Part shown: piece after piece, positions 45,360-57,322 of the stretch
Layout of the letters: each line of letters starts with the position of its first letter
Position numbering within the stretch: the first letter of the stretch is position 1
Source: Arachis hypogaea
Lineage: Eukaryota > Streptophyta > Magnoliopsida > Fabales > Fabaceae
Reading direction: 5' to 3'
Length of the DNA: 64,000 nt
Assembly (NCBI RefSeq): GCF_003086295.3
Contig: NW_027255468.1
Location: 210,398-274,397 of the forward strand
Notes under the pieces: generated by a model
Told to the model about the DNA's origin: nothing
The model's input: only the letters and a program-made list of their open reading frames with translations
The model's database searches: none
Translations under genes and position numbers: made by a program

Positions 45360-45786
45360 AAGTTAGCCCCAACGTTAGCCCCCTAACTTGGAGGCTAACG
45401 TTGGGCATATGAATCACTCTTTGGAAGTAGCCAACGTTAGCTCCAACGTTAGCCCCCTAACTTGGAGGCTAACGTTGGAACTTGAGAGTTTCTCCCTGGG
45501 CTACCAACGTTTGCGCCAACGTTAGCCCCCTAACTTGGAGGCTAACGTTGGCACTTAAATCACAATGGGGAGTAGGCAACGTTTGCGCCAACGTTAGCCC
45601 CCTAACGTGGAGGCTAACGTTGGCACCAATCACACCAAGCAAGGCCAACGTTAGGGTCAAAGTTAGACCCCTAACGTTGGCGCCAACGTCTAAACCAGAA
45701 GAATGTGGTTTGCTGATATGAAAAGTTAGGGTCAAAGTTAGACCCCTAACTTTGACCCTAACGTTGAAGACCAACGTTGGCTAACT
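45360..45786 (+). repeat. CAACGTTAG hairpin array (solo LTR)
   Basis: Same set of 12-bp inverted arms as in element B. Confidence 0.9.
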
Positions 45787-45917
45787 CCATTTCCGGTTCA
45801 ATTGGTTCACTTCGGTTCTTCTTCAATCTTCAAGAGCAATCAACCAAGGCCTCTTTCAACCCAATTCCACCAAGAACAAAGGCCCAACTCAAGGCTTGAA
45901 GATCATTTTGGAAAGTG

Positions 45918-45926
45918 TATAAATAG
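45918..45926 (+). promoter_or_regulatory. TATA box, solo LTR
   Basis: TATAAATAG in the conserved context; could start transcription into the 3' part of element C. Confidence 0.65.
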
Positions 45927-46769
45927 GATAGAATTCAATTTGTTGAGGGAGCTTTGGCTGGAGAGTTTTCTTTTAGAGCTTTCCTTTTAGAATTTTCATA
46001 ATAGTTTTCGAAGAGCTTTTGAACTTGAGTGAACTTTAATTTCTTGCTTTCATTGCTTTCAATTTCATTTGACTTTTGTCTTGGATCTTGGATTGGAGAA
46101 TTGAAGAAATTCTGTTTCAATCTCAATCTTGGATCTCTCTGTTTCCTTTACTGTTAATTGAATTAGCATTTCTGTTTCCGGTTTATTGCTCTTCATCTCT
46201 TTTCTTTGCAATTTACAATTTCCTTGCTATTGTTCTTGTTGGATCTAGGAAGGCATTGAGATCTAGACTTGGTTTTCTAGTCTCTGGGTCCTGAGATCTA
46301 AATTCTCATTTCAATTCTCTGTTTAATGCTTTCATTGTTCATTTACTTTACTGCTTTCAGATTCGGTTCAATCCCAATTCCCTATTCCTTCTTCTGTTTG
46401 ATGCAATTTAGTTTTTCCTTGTTTAAATTCTGCAAATCCACATCCCAATCCCCTTTACATTCCAAGCAATTTACATTTCTTGCACTTTAAGTTTCTGCCA
46501 TTTAATTTCTTTTTCTTTAAGTTTCAGCAATTTACTTTCCCGCTCTCTTAAATTTCATGCAATTTACATTCTGCAAATCACAAATCACCCAACCAACACT
46601 TGATTCGCTTGACTAAATCAACCACTAAACTAAAATTGCTCAATCCTTCAATCCCTGTGGGATCGACCTCACTCCCGTGAGTTTTTATTACTTGATACGA
46701 CCCGGTACACTTGCCGGTTAGTTTTGGGTGTTTTGGGAGAGATTCGTTTCTCACCAAAATATCTCATCA

Positions 46770-46774
46770 GCAAC
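46770..46774. repeat. Target-site duplication GCAAC, right copy (solo LTR)
   Basis: Directly after the solo LTR; pairs with 45016-45020. Confidence 0.93.
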
Positions 46775-48275
46775 CCAAACTGAGGTAGTTTTCTTTCCAT
46801 AGTTATTTTAATAAAAAGGTTAATTAACTTCATCTATAATGCAAGAAGCTAAGTTTGGTGTTGCACACCAACACAATCTAAGGGAGAATGAAGGATTCTA
46901 AGTTTGGTGTTCCACCAAAGTCTTACTTAAAAGCACATTCTCACTTTCTGCATAATATAGGCTTCAAGCATACTGGATGAAATAGTTAGCCATTTTACTG
47001 CATCTCTTATTTTCCAGTTCCATCACTTGTGAAAGAGAAAAAAAATTATCACACATGGTTAACCATGGGCAAGGTACTAAGTTTGGTGTTCCCACACCAA
47101 AGTAAGTTCAAAAAGCCCGCAAATAAATCATGAAAATTAACCATTGTTTCCAAGTGCTTGGGGAACAAGCAACTTTCAATATCATTGCAGAGGCCCATAC
47201 AAGCTGTTAGAAGGATTAAGCATCATCAACCAAAGAGACAAATGATGATGATGAGAAGAAGGAAAGCAAGTAAACTTCAACAGGTTGTATTGTTAAGTCA
47301 TTGTTTTACATAAAATATTGCTGAAATTGAAAGTTGGATTGTATCCTGATCTATCCTGCCTATCTGCATAGCATAGTTTTTTTTTATCTACCCCTGCCTG
47401 CCTGCATAACATAGTCTTTCTTTATAATTCAATAAGCAAGGTGTCTGATCATTCACAACATTCTTATCTTCAAAACTTGTTTGCACTCAATTTTCAAGAA
47501 ATGCATCATATGAAAGTTCTTTGAAAAGAAGGATTGAGGAATCAATCAGTTTTGAGGCAAGCAAAAGATTGAGAGAAGTGGTGGTTCTAGTTGTATGATT
47601 TTGTATCGAGGTTGCATGCTTGTGAAAACTTGCATGGGAGCTCATAGGCGGGACATGAAGTTCAAAGAAGTATTGTGGAGATTCTCAAAATCTATTGATC
47701 CAAGAAGCAGCAAACAAAACAAAAGAAAGAAAAGAAAATACAAAAACAAAAAGAACATGGTCCACGGCTCTGAGCATCAATTACTAGGCAGAAAAGAAAG
47801 AAGAAACAATGACTCAAAGAGTTGTTAGCCTAGTAAAATGCTTGTGGTTGAAGTGTGTCAAGGAAAGAGGCTTGAGCAAGTAAATCCTTAGGGGTGCTTT
47901 AACACCTAATACCTTAAAACCAACTGGTTTAGGAGTATTGATTGAAAGCTTATCTAAAGAGCCGCTTTGAGACATGATACTTAGAGTCGAGACCAAGGCA
48001 CAGAAACTATAAGCTGCTTCAAGGTGATTACACATAAAGAGATCTCCATGGTACCCTTTGAATGAAAATCCTAAGACCTACGACTCCCAATATGTAAGGA
48101 CTAGTGAGCACTGAAGCCCTTGCATGAGCATATGATTTAGAGTTCACCCCACTGATACTTGATCACTTCACTCACTGCACTTTACAAGTGTTCATCAATC
48201 CATCTTAATTGAAAGAACCTTGGAGCATAAATCTATTTCTTGCTTGGGGACAAGCAAGCTTTAAGTTTGGTGTTG
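46775..48275 (+). other. 3' non-coding region of element C
   Basis: About 1.5 kb without a recognisable gene. It is diverged from, but collinear with, the 3' region of element B: three AAGTTTGGTGTT motifs with CACACCAA partners (near 46853, 46900 and 47082), a purine-rich tract at 47709-47757, and CTTAGGGGTGCTTTAACAC near 47887, which parallels CTTAGGAGTGCCTCAACAC near 25430. It ends with the hairpin at 48239-48258. A 77-codon Lys-rich frame (47595-47828) reflects the purine tract. Confidence 0.7.
48239..48275 (+). promoter_or_regulatory. Hairpin and plus-strand priming region before 3' LTR of element C
   Basis: CTTGCTTG-GGGA-CAAGCAAG followed by CTTTAAGTTTGGTGTTG, unchanged from element B although the rest of the 3' region has diverged. 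That selective conservation supports a cis-acting function. Confidence 0.65.
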
Positions 48276-48604
48276 TGATGACAAGTCATCCTAGCCCATT
48301 TTAGCTAGTCTTTTTCTTTAGTTTTCATTAGAATTATGCACTTTCTTGAGCTACAAGCAAGCTAATTGAGTAGATTTTCATGTTTCCCTTGATTGAACCA
48401 ACCATATGTGAATTCATGCCATTTCATGAGGTTTTGAACTATATTTGTTGCATATTGTGGAAGATTGAATACCTCATGATTTTGAGCAAAGCTTTGATTA
48501 GTTTGGTTGATCAATGATAGGTGAAGAAGGCTTGGAGAAAGGTTGAAGCAAAGAGGAATGGCTAGAAGTGAAGAATGGAAGTTGAAATTGAACTTGGAGG
48601 CTTG

Positions 48605-49027
48605 AAGTTAGCCCCAACGTTAGCCCCCTAACTTGGAGGCTAACGTTGGGCATGAAGTACTCCCTGGGCTCCCACGTTTGAGCCAACGTTAGCCCCCTAA
48701 CTTGGAGGCTAACGTTGGCAAGAGAAACTTCATCCCTGGGCCACCAACGTTTGCGCCAACGTTAGCCCCCTAACTTGGAGGCTAACGTTGGCACTTAAAT
48801 CACAATGGGGGAGTAGGCCAACGTTTGCGCCAACGTTAGCCCCCTAACGTGGAGGCTAACGTTGGCGCCAATCACACCAAGCAAGGCCAACGTTAGGGTC
48901 AAAGTTAGACCCCTAACGTTGGCGCCAACGTCCATACCAGAAGGATGTGGTTTGCTGCTATGAAAAGTTGGGGTCAAAGTTAGACCCCTAACTTTGGCCC
49001 TAACGTTGAAGACCAACGTTGGCTAAC
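48605..49027 (+). repeat. CAACGTTAG hairpin array in U3 (element C)
   Basis: Same arms and centre as in the other LTRs, but the spacers between the first blocks differ (for example CATGAAGTACTCCCTGGG), while the arms are kept. Confidence 0.9.
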
Positions 49028-49160
49028 TTCACTTCCGGTTCAATTGGTTCACTTCGGTTCTTCTTCAATCTTCAAGAGCAATCAACCAAGGCCTCTTTCA
49101 ACCCAATTCCACCAAGAACAAAGGCCCAACTCAAGGCTTGAAGATCATTTTTGGAAAGTG

Positions 49161-49169
49161 TATAAATAG
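49161..49169 (+). promoter_or_regulatory. TATA box, 3' LTR of element C
   Basis: TATAAATAG in the conserved context. Downstream lies satellite, so this LTR could drive sense transcription of the T-strand of the array. Confidence 0.65.
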
Positions 49170-50040
49170 AATAGAATTCAAGTTATTAAGAGAGCTTTTC
49201 TGGAGAGTTTTCTTTTAGAGCTTTCCTTTTAGAATTTTCATAATAGTTTTCGGAGAGCTTTTGAACTTGTGTGAACTTTAATTTCTTGCTTTCATTGCTT
49301 TCAATTTCATTTGACTTTTGTCTTGGATCTTGGATTGGAGAATTGAAGAAATTCTGTTTCAATCTCAATCTTGGATCTCTCTGTTTCCTTTACTGTTAAT
49401 TGAATTAGCATTTCTGTTTCTGTTACTTGATCTTCATCTCTTTTCTTTGCAATTTACAATTTCCTTGCTATTGTTCTTGTGGGATCTAGGAAGGCATTGA
49501 GATCTAGACTTGGTTTTCTAGTCTCTGGGTCCTGAGATCTAAATTCTCATTTCAATTCTCTGTTTAATGCTTTCATTGTTCATTTACTTTGCTGTTATAA
49601 GATCCGGTTCAATCCCAACTCCCTTTTCCTCTTCTGTTTGATGCAATTTAGTTTTCCCTTGTTTAAATTCTGCAAATCCTCATCCCAATCCCCTTTACTT
49701 TTCAAGCAATTTACATTTCTTGCACTTTAAGATTCTGCAATTTACATTTCTTGCACTTTAAGTTTCTGTCATTTAATTTCTTGTCCTTTAAGTTTCAGCA
49801 ATTTACTTTCCCGCTCTCTTTAATTTCATGCAATTTACATTCTGCAAATCACAAATCACCCAACCAACACTTGATTCGCTTGACTAAATCAACCACTAAA
49901 CTAAAATTGCTCAATCCTTCAATCCCTGTGGGATCGACCTCACTCCCGTGAGTTTTTATTACTTGATACGACCCGGTACACTTGCCGGTTAGTTTTGGGT
50001 GTTTTGGTAGAAATTCGTTTCTCATCAAAATAACTCATCA

Positions 50041-50208
50041 GGCTCCTCCGGTTTTTTTTTTCGGTTATTTCTCTGAGTTTTTTTTTTTTTTTTACGTTGT
50101 GCTGACCTTCGTTCTTTAAATGACGCTATCCGAGAAGGACACATAAAGGCGAGCTGTAATGGCCTCATCTTCGGCAGGCTCCTCCGGTTATTTTTTCGGT
50201 TTTTTCTC

Positions 50209-50262
<54 letters not shown>

Positions 50263-51380
50263 GTTGTCCTGACCTTCGTTCTTTAAATGACGCTATCTCG
50301 AGAAGGACACATAAAGGCGAGCTGTAATGGCCTCATCTTCGGCAGGCTCCTCCGGTTTCTTTTCGGTTATTTCTATGAGTTTTTTTTTTTTTTTTTTTTA
50401 CGTTGTGCTGACCTTCGTTCTTTAAATGACGCTATCCCGAGAAGGACACAAAAGGCGAGCCGTAATGGCCTCATCTTCGGCAGGCTCCTCCGGTTTTTTT
50501 TTCGATTTTTTCTCAGAGTTTTTTTTTTTTTTTTTTTAGTTGTGCTGACCTTCGTTCTTTAAATGACGCTATCCCGAGAAGGACACATAAAGGCGAGCTG
50601 TAATGGCCTCATCTTCGGCAGGCTCCTCCGGTTTTTTTTCGGTTTTTCTCTGAGTTTTTTTTTTTTTTTTTTTTTCGTTGTGCTGACCATCGTTCTTTAA
50701 ATGTTAATGACGCTTCCGAGAAGGACACTAAATTGAGCGTAATGGCCTCATCTTCGGCAGGCTCCTCCGGTTTTTTTTTTTTCGGTTATTTCTCTGAGTT
50801 TTTTTTTTTTTTTTTTACGTTGTGCTGACCTTCGTTCTTTAAATGACGCTATCCCGAGAAGGACACATAAAGGCGAGCTGTAATGGCCTCATCTTCGGCA
50901 GGCTCCTCCGGTTATTTTTCGGTTATTTCTCTGAGTTTTTTTTTTTTTTTTTTCTTTTTTTTTTTTTTACGTTGTGCTGACCTTCGTTCTTTAAATGACG
51001 CTATCCCGAGAAGGACACATAAAGGCGAGCTGTAATGGCCTCATCTTCGGCAGGCTCCTCCGGTTTTTTTTTCGGTTATTTCTCTGAGTTTTTTTTTCTT
51101 TTTTTTTTTTTTTTTTCCGTTGTGCTGACCATCGTTCTTTAAATGACGCTATCCAAAGAAGGACACATAAAGGCGAGCTGTAATGGCCTCATCTTCGGCA
51201 GGCTCCTCCGGTTTTTTTTTCGGTTATTTCTCTGAGTTTTTTTTTTTTTTTTTTTTTTTTTTCCGTTGTACTGACCATCGTTCTTTAAATGACGCTATCC
51301 AGAGAAGGACACATAAAGGCGAGCTGTAATGGCCTCATCTTCGGCAGGCTCCTCCGGTTTTTTTGTCGGTTTTTTCTCTG

Positions 51381-51431
<51 letters not shown>

Positions 51432-51687
51432 GTTGTGCTGACCTTCGTTCTTTAAATGACGCTATCCCGAGAAGGACACATAAAGGCGAGCTGTAATGGC
51501 CTCATCTTCGGCAGGCTCCTCCGGTTTTTTTTTCGGTTATTTCTCTGAGTTTTTTTTTTTTTTTTTTTTTACGTTGTGCTGACCTTCGTTCTTTAAATGA
51601 CGTTATCCCGAGAAGGACACATAAAGGCGAGCTGTAATGGCCTCATCTTCGGCAGGCTCCTCCGGTTATTTTTTCGGTTATTTCTCT

Positions 51688-51718
<31 letters not shown>

Positions 51719-51834
51719 ACGTTGTGCTGACCTTCGTTCTTTAAATGACGCTATCCCGAGAAGGACACATAAAGGCGAGCCGTAATGGCCTCATCTTCGG
51801 CAGGCTCCTCCGGTTTTTTTTCGGTTATTTCTCT

Positions 51835-51877
<43 letters not shown>

Positions 51878-52281
51878 GTTGTGCTGACCTTCGTTCTTTA
51901 AATGACGCTATCCCGAGAAGGACACATAAAGGCGAGCTGTAATGGCCTCATCTTCGGCAGGCTCCTCCGGTTTTTTTTTCGGTTATTTCTCTGATTTTTT
52001 TTTTTTTTTTTTTACGTTGTGCTGACCATCGTTCTTTAAATGTTTAAATGACGCTATCCCGAGAAGGACACCTAAATTTGAGCCGTAATGGCCTCATCTT
52101 CGGCAGGCTCCTCCGGTTTTTTTTTTTTTTCGGTTATTTCTCTGAGTTTTTTTTTTTTTTTTTACGTTGTGCTGACCTTCGTTCTTTAAATGACGCTATC
52201 CCGAGAAGGACACATAAAGGCGAGCTGTAATGGCCTCATCTTCGGCAGGCTCCTCCGGTTATTTTTTTCGGTTTTTTTCTC

Positions 52282-52339
<58 letters not shown>

Positions 52340-52735
52340 GTTGTCCTGACCTTCGTTCTTTAAATGACGCTACTCGAGAAGGACACATAAAGGCGAGCTG
52401 TAATGGCCTCATCTTCGGCAGGCTCCTCCGGTTTCTTTTCGGTTATTTCTATGAGTTTTTTTTTTTTTTTTTTTTTTTTTACGTTGTGCTGACCTTCGTT
52501 CTTTAAATGACGCTATCCCGAGAAGGACACAAAAGGCGAGCCGTAATGGCCTCATCTTCGGCAGGCTCTTCCGGTTTTTTTTCGATTTTTCTCAGAGTTT
52601 TTTTTTTTTTTTTTTTTTTTAGTTGTGCTGACCTTCGTTCTTTAAATGACGCTATCCCGAGAAGGACACATAAAGGCGAGCTGTAATGGCCTCATCTTCG
52701 GCAGGCTCCTCCGGTTATTTTTCGGTTATTTCTCT

Positions 52736-52772
<37 letters not shown>

Positions 52773-52877
52773 TTTTATGTTGTGCTGACCTTCGTTCTTT
52801 AAATGACGCTATCCGAGAAGACACATAAAGGCGAGCTGTAATGGCCTCATACTTCGGCAGGCTCCTCCGGTTTTTTT
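50041..52877 (+). repeat. Poly(T) satellite array, right block in T-strand orientation
   Basis: About 20 monomers. It begins inside a monomer at GGCTCCTCCGG, directly after element C. It contains marks shared with 38380-38900 and with itself about 2.1 kb apart (ACGTTGTCCTGACC, GGTTTCTTTTCGG with TTTCTATGAG, ACACAAAAGGCGAG near 50270-50455 and 52335-52535). The T tract at 52286-52337 is 52 bases long. It ends at the second gap. Confidence 0.95.
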
Positions 52878-53877
52878 NNNNNNNNNNNNNNNNNNNNNNN
52901 NNNNNNNNNNNNNNNNNNNNNNNNNNNNNNNNNNNNNNNNNNNNNNNNNNNNNNNNNNNNNNNNNNNNNNNNNNNNNNNNNNNNNNNNNNNNNNNNNNNN
53001 NNNNNNNNNNNNNNNNNNNNNNNNNNNNNNNNNNNNNNNNNNNNNNNNNNNNNNNNNNNNNNNNNNNNNNNNNNNNNNNNNNNNNNNNNNNNNNNNNNNN
53101 NNNNNNNNNNNNNNNNNNNNNNNNNNNNNNNNNNNNNNNNNNNNNNNNNNNNNNNNNNNNNNNNNNNNNNNNNNNNNNNNNNNNNNNNNNNNNNNNNNNN
53201 NNNNNNNNNNNNNNNNNNNNNNNNNNNNNNNNNNNNNNNNNNNNNNNNNNNNNNNNNNNNNNNNNNNNNNNNNNNNNNNNNNNNNNNNNNNNNNNNNNNN
53301 NNNNNNNNNNNNNNNNNNNNNNNNNNNNNNNNNNNNNNNNNNNNNNNNNNNNNNNNNNNNNNNNNNNNNNNNNNNNNNNNNNNNNNNNNNNNNNNNNNNN
53401 NNNNNNNNNNNNNNNNNNNNNNNNNNNNNNNNNNNNNNNNNNNNNNNNNNNNNNNNNNNNNNNNNNNNNNNNNNNNNNNNNNNNNNNNNNNNNNNNNNNN
53501 NNNNNNNNNNNNNNNNNNNNNNNNNNNNNNNNNNNNNNNNNNNNNNNNNNNNNNNNNNNNNNNNNNNNNNNNNNNNNNNNNNNNNNNNNNNNNNNNNNNN
53601 NNNNNNNNNNNNNNNNNNNNNNNNNNNNNNNNNNNNNNNNNNNNNNNNNNNNNNNNNNNNNNNNNNNNNNNNNNNNNNNNNNNNNNNNNNNNNNNNNNNN
53701 NNNNNNNNNNNNNNNNNNNNNNNNNNNNNNNNNNNNNNNNNNNNNNNNNNNNNNNNNNNNNNNNNNNNNNNNNNNNNNNNNNNNNNNNNNNNNNNNNNNN
53801 NNNNNNNNNNNNNNNNNNNNNNNNNNNNNNNNNNNNNNNNNNNNNNNNNNNNNNNNNNNNNNNNNNNNNNNNNNNNN
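52878..53877. other. Assembly gap of exactly 1000 N
   Basis: Fixed-size scaffold gap. The satellite changes orientation across it. Confidence 0.97.
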
Positions 53878-54709
53878 AAAAAAAAAAAAAAAACTCAGAA
53901 AATAACCGAAAAAAAAACCGGAGGAGCCTGCCGAAGATGAGGCCATTACAGCTCGCCTTTATGTGTCCTTCTCGGGATAGCGTCATTTAAAGAACGAGGT
54001 CAGCACAACGTAAAAAAAAAAAAAAAAAGAGAAATAACCGAAAAAAAAAACCGGAGCCTGCCGAAGATGAGGCCATTACGGCTCGCCTTTATGTCCTTCT
54101 CGGGAATAGCGTCATTTATTTAAAGAACGAAGGTCAGCACAACGTAAAAAAAAAAAAAAAAAAAAAAAAAAATCAGAAGAAATAACCGAAAAAAACCGGA
54201 GGAGCTGCCGAAGATGAGGCATTACGGCTCGCCTTTATGTGTCCTTCTCGGGATAGCGTCATTTAAAGAACGAAGGTCAGCACAACGTAAAAAAAAAAAA
54301 AAAAAAACTCTGAGAAAAAAACCGAAAAAAAAAACCGGGAGAGCCTGCCGAAGATGAGGCCATTACAGCTCGCCTTTATGTGTCCTTCTCGGATAGCGTC
54401 ATTTATAAAGAACGAAGGTCAGCACAGTTAAAAAAAAAAAAAAAAAAAAAAAAACTCAGAGAAAAACCGAAAAAAAAACGGAGGAGCCTGCCGAAGATGA
54501 GGCCATTACGGCTCGCCTTTATGTGTCCTTCTCGGGATAGCGTCATTTAAAGAACGAAGGTCAGCACAACGTAAAAAAAAAAAAAAAAAAAAACTCAGAG
54601 AAAAAACGAAAAAAACCGGAGGAGCCTGCCGAAAGATGAGGCCATTACGCTCGCCTTTATGTGTCCTTCTCGGGATAGCGTCATTTAAAGAACGAAGGTC
54701 AGCACAAAC

Positions 54710-54744
<35 letters not shown>

Positions 54745-56390
54745 AGAAAAAACCGAAAAAAAAAAACCGGAGGAGCCTGCCGAAGATGAGGCCATTACGG
54801 CTCGCCTTTATGTGTCCTTCTCGGGATAGCGTCATTTAAAGAACGAAGGTCAGCACAACGTAAAAAAAAAAAAAAAAAAACTCAGAGAAAAACCGAAAAA
54901 AAAACCGGAGGAGCCTGCCGAAGATGAGGCCATTACAGCTCGCCTTTATGTGTCCTTCTGGGATAGCGTCATTTAAAGAACGAAGGTCAGCACAACGTAA
55001 AAAAAAAAAAAAAAAAAAAGAGAAAAAACCGAAAAAAAAAAACCGGAGGAGCCTGCCGAAGATGAGGCCATTAGCTCGCCTTTATGTGTCCTTCTCGGGA
55101 TAGCGTCATTTAAAGAACGAAGGTCAGCACAACGTAAAAAAAAAAAAAAAAAAAGAGAAAAACCGAAAAAAAAAAAAACCGGAGGAGCCTGCCGAAGATG
55201 AGGCCATTACGGCTCGCCTTTATGTGTCCTTCTCGGGATAGCGTCATTTTTAAAGAACGAAGGTCAGCACAACGTAAAAAAAAAAAAAAAAAAAAACTCA
55301 GAGAAATAACCGAAAAAAAAAACCGGAGGAGCCTGCGAAGATGAGGCCATTACAGCTCGCCTTTATGTGTCCTTCTCGGGATAGCGTCATTTAAAGAACG
55401 AAGGTCAGCACAACGTAAAAAAAAAAAAAAAAAAAACTCTGAGAAAAAAACCGAAAAAAAAACCGGAGGAGCCTGCCGAAGATGAGGCCATTACGGCTCG
55501 CCTTTATGTGTCCTTCTCGGGATAGCGTCATTTAAAGAACGAAGGTCAGCACAACGTAAAAAAAAAAAAAAAAAAAAAAAACTCAGAGAAAAAACCGAAA
55601 AAAAAACCGGAGGAGCCTGCCGAAGATGAGGCCATTACGCTCGCCTTTATGTGTCCTTCTCGGGATAGCGTCATTTAAAGAACGATGGTCAGCACAACGT
55701 AAAAAAAAAAAAAAAAAAAAAAACTCAGAGAAATAACCGAAAAAAAACCGGAGGAGCCTGCCGAAGATGAGGCCATTACGCTCGCCTTTATGTGTCCTTC
55801 TCGGATAGCGTCATTTAAAGAACGGGTCAGCACAACGTAAAAAAAAAAAAAAAAAACTCTGAGAAAAAAACCGAAAAAAAACCGGAGGAGCCTGCCGAAG
55901 ATGAGGCCATTACGGCTCGCCTTTATGTGTCCTTCTCGGGATAGCGTCATTTAAAGAACGAAGGTCAGCACAACGTAAAAAAAAAAAAAAAAAAAAACTA
56001 GAGAAAAAACCGAAAAAAAACCGGAGGAGCCTGCCGAAGATGAGGCCATTACAGCTCGCCTTTATGTGTCCTTCTCGGGATAGCGTCATTTAAAGAACGA
56101 AGGTCAGCACAACGTAAAAAAAAAAAAAAAAAAAAAAACTCAGAGAAAACGAAAAAAAAAAACCGGAGAGCCTGCCGAAGATGAGGCCATTACGGCTCGC
56201 CTTTATGTGTCCTTCTCGGGATAGCGTCATTTAAAGAACGAAGGTCAGCACAACGTAAAAAAAAAAAAAAAAACTCTGAGAAAAAAACCGAAAAAAAAAC
56301 CGGAGGAGCCTGCGAAGATGAGGCCATTACAGCTCGCCTTTATGTGTCCTTCTCGGGATAGCGTCATTTAAAGAACGAGGTCAGCACAAC

Positions 56391-56430
<40 letters not shown>

Positions 56431-56830
56431 CAGAGAAAAAACCGACAAAAAAACCGGAGGAGCCTGCGAAGATGAGGCCATTACAGCTCGCCTTTATGTG
56501 TCTTCTCTGGATAGCGTCATTTAAAGAACGATGGTCAGCAAACAAGGAAAAAAAAAAAAAAAAAAAAAACTAACAGAGAAATAACCGAAAAAAAAACCGG
56601 AGGAGCTGCCGAAGATGAGGACATTACGGCCTCGCCTTTATGTGTCCTTCTCTGGGATAGCGTCATTTAAAAGAACGAAGGTCAGCAACAACGTAAAAAA
56701 AAAAAAAAAAAAAAACTCTGAGAAAAACCGAAAAAAAAACCCGAGGAGCCTGCCGAAGATGAGGCCATTACAGCTCGCCTTTATGTGTCCTTCTCGGGAT
56801 AGCGTCATTTAAAGACGAAGTCAGCACAAC

Positions 56831-56874
<44 letters not shown>

Positions 56875-57274
56875 AGAGAAAACCGAAAAAAAACCGGAGG
56901 AGCCTGCCGAAGATGAGGCCATTAAGCTCGCCTTTAATGTGTCCTTCTCGGATAGCGTCATTTAAAGAACGAAGGTCAGCACAACGTAAAAAAAAAAAAA
57001 AAAAAAAAAACTCAGAGAAATAACCGAAAAAAAAACCGGAGGAGCCTGCCGAAGATGAGCCATTTACAGCTCGCCTTTATGTGTCCTCTCGGATAGCGTC
57101 ATTTAAAGAACGAAGGTCAGCACAACGTAAAAAAAAAAAAAAAAAAAAAAAACTCAGAGAAATAACCGAAAAAAAACCCGGAGGAGCCTGCCGAAGATGA
57201 GGCCATTACAGCTCCGCCTTTATGTGTCCTTCTCGGGATAATAGCGTCATTTAAAGAACGAAGGTCAGCAAAAC

Positions 57275-57322
<48 letters not shown>

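Larger units (their letters stand above)
45021..46769 (+). repeat. Solo LTR
   Basis: 1749 bp LTR of the same family with intact TGATGA and TCATCA ends, flanked by the direct repeat GCAAC and with no internal region. This is the product of recombination between the two LTRs of a former element. U3 is close to elements A and B; the region after the TATA box reads like element A. Its hairpin array is at 45360-45786. Confidence 0.94.
43261..50040 (+). mobile_element. Element C: gag-only non-autonomous relative, with a solo LTR inside
   Basis: Order: remnant of 5' LTR, tRNA-Asp primer site, short gag, conserved post-ORF block (with the solo LTR inserted at its end), 3' non-coding region and full 3' LTR. 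There is no protease, reverse transcriptase or integrase: the gag frame is followed within 17 bp by the block that follows pol in element B. Both LTR ends share the variant ending CATCAAAATAACTCATCA, so they belong to one element. The left end is truncated, so no target duplication can be scored. Confidence 0.88.
48276..50040 (+). repeat. 3' LTR of element C
   Basis: 1765 bp, with TGATGACAAG start and AACTCATCA end. It is diverged from the other LTRs around the first hairpin blocks (48605-48730) and in U5, where there is an extra GCAATTTACATTTCTTGCAC repeat. It joins satellite at GGCTCCTCCGG. Confidence 0.94.
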
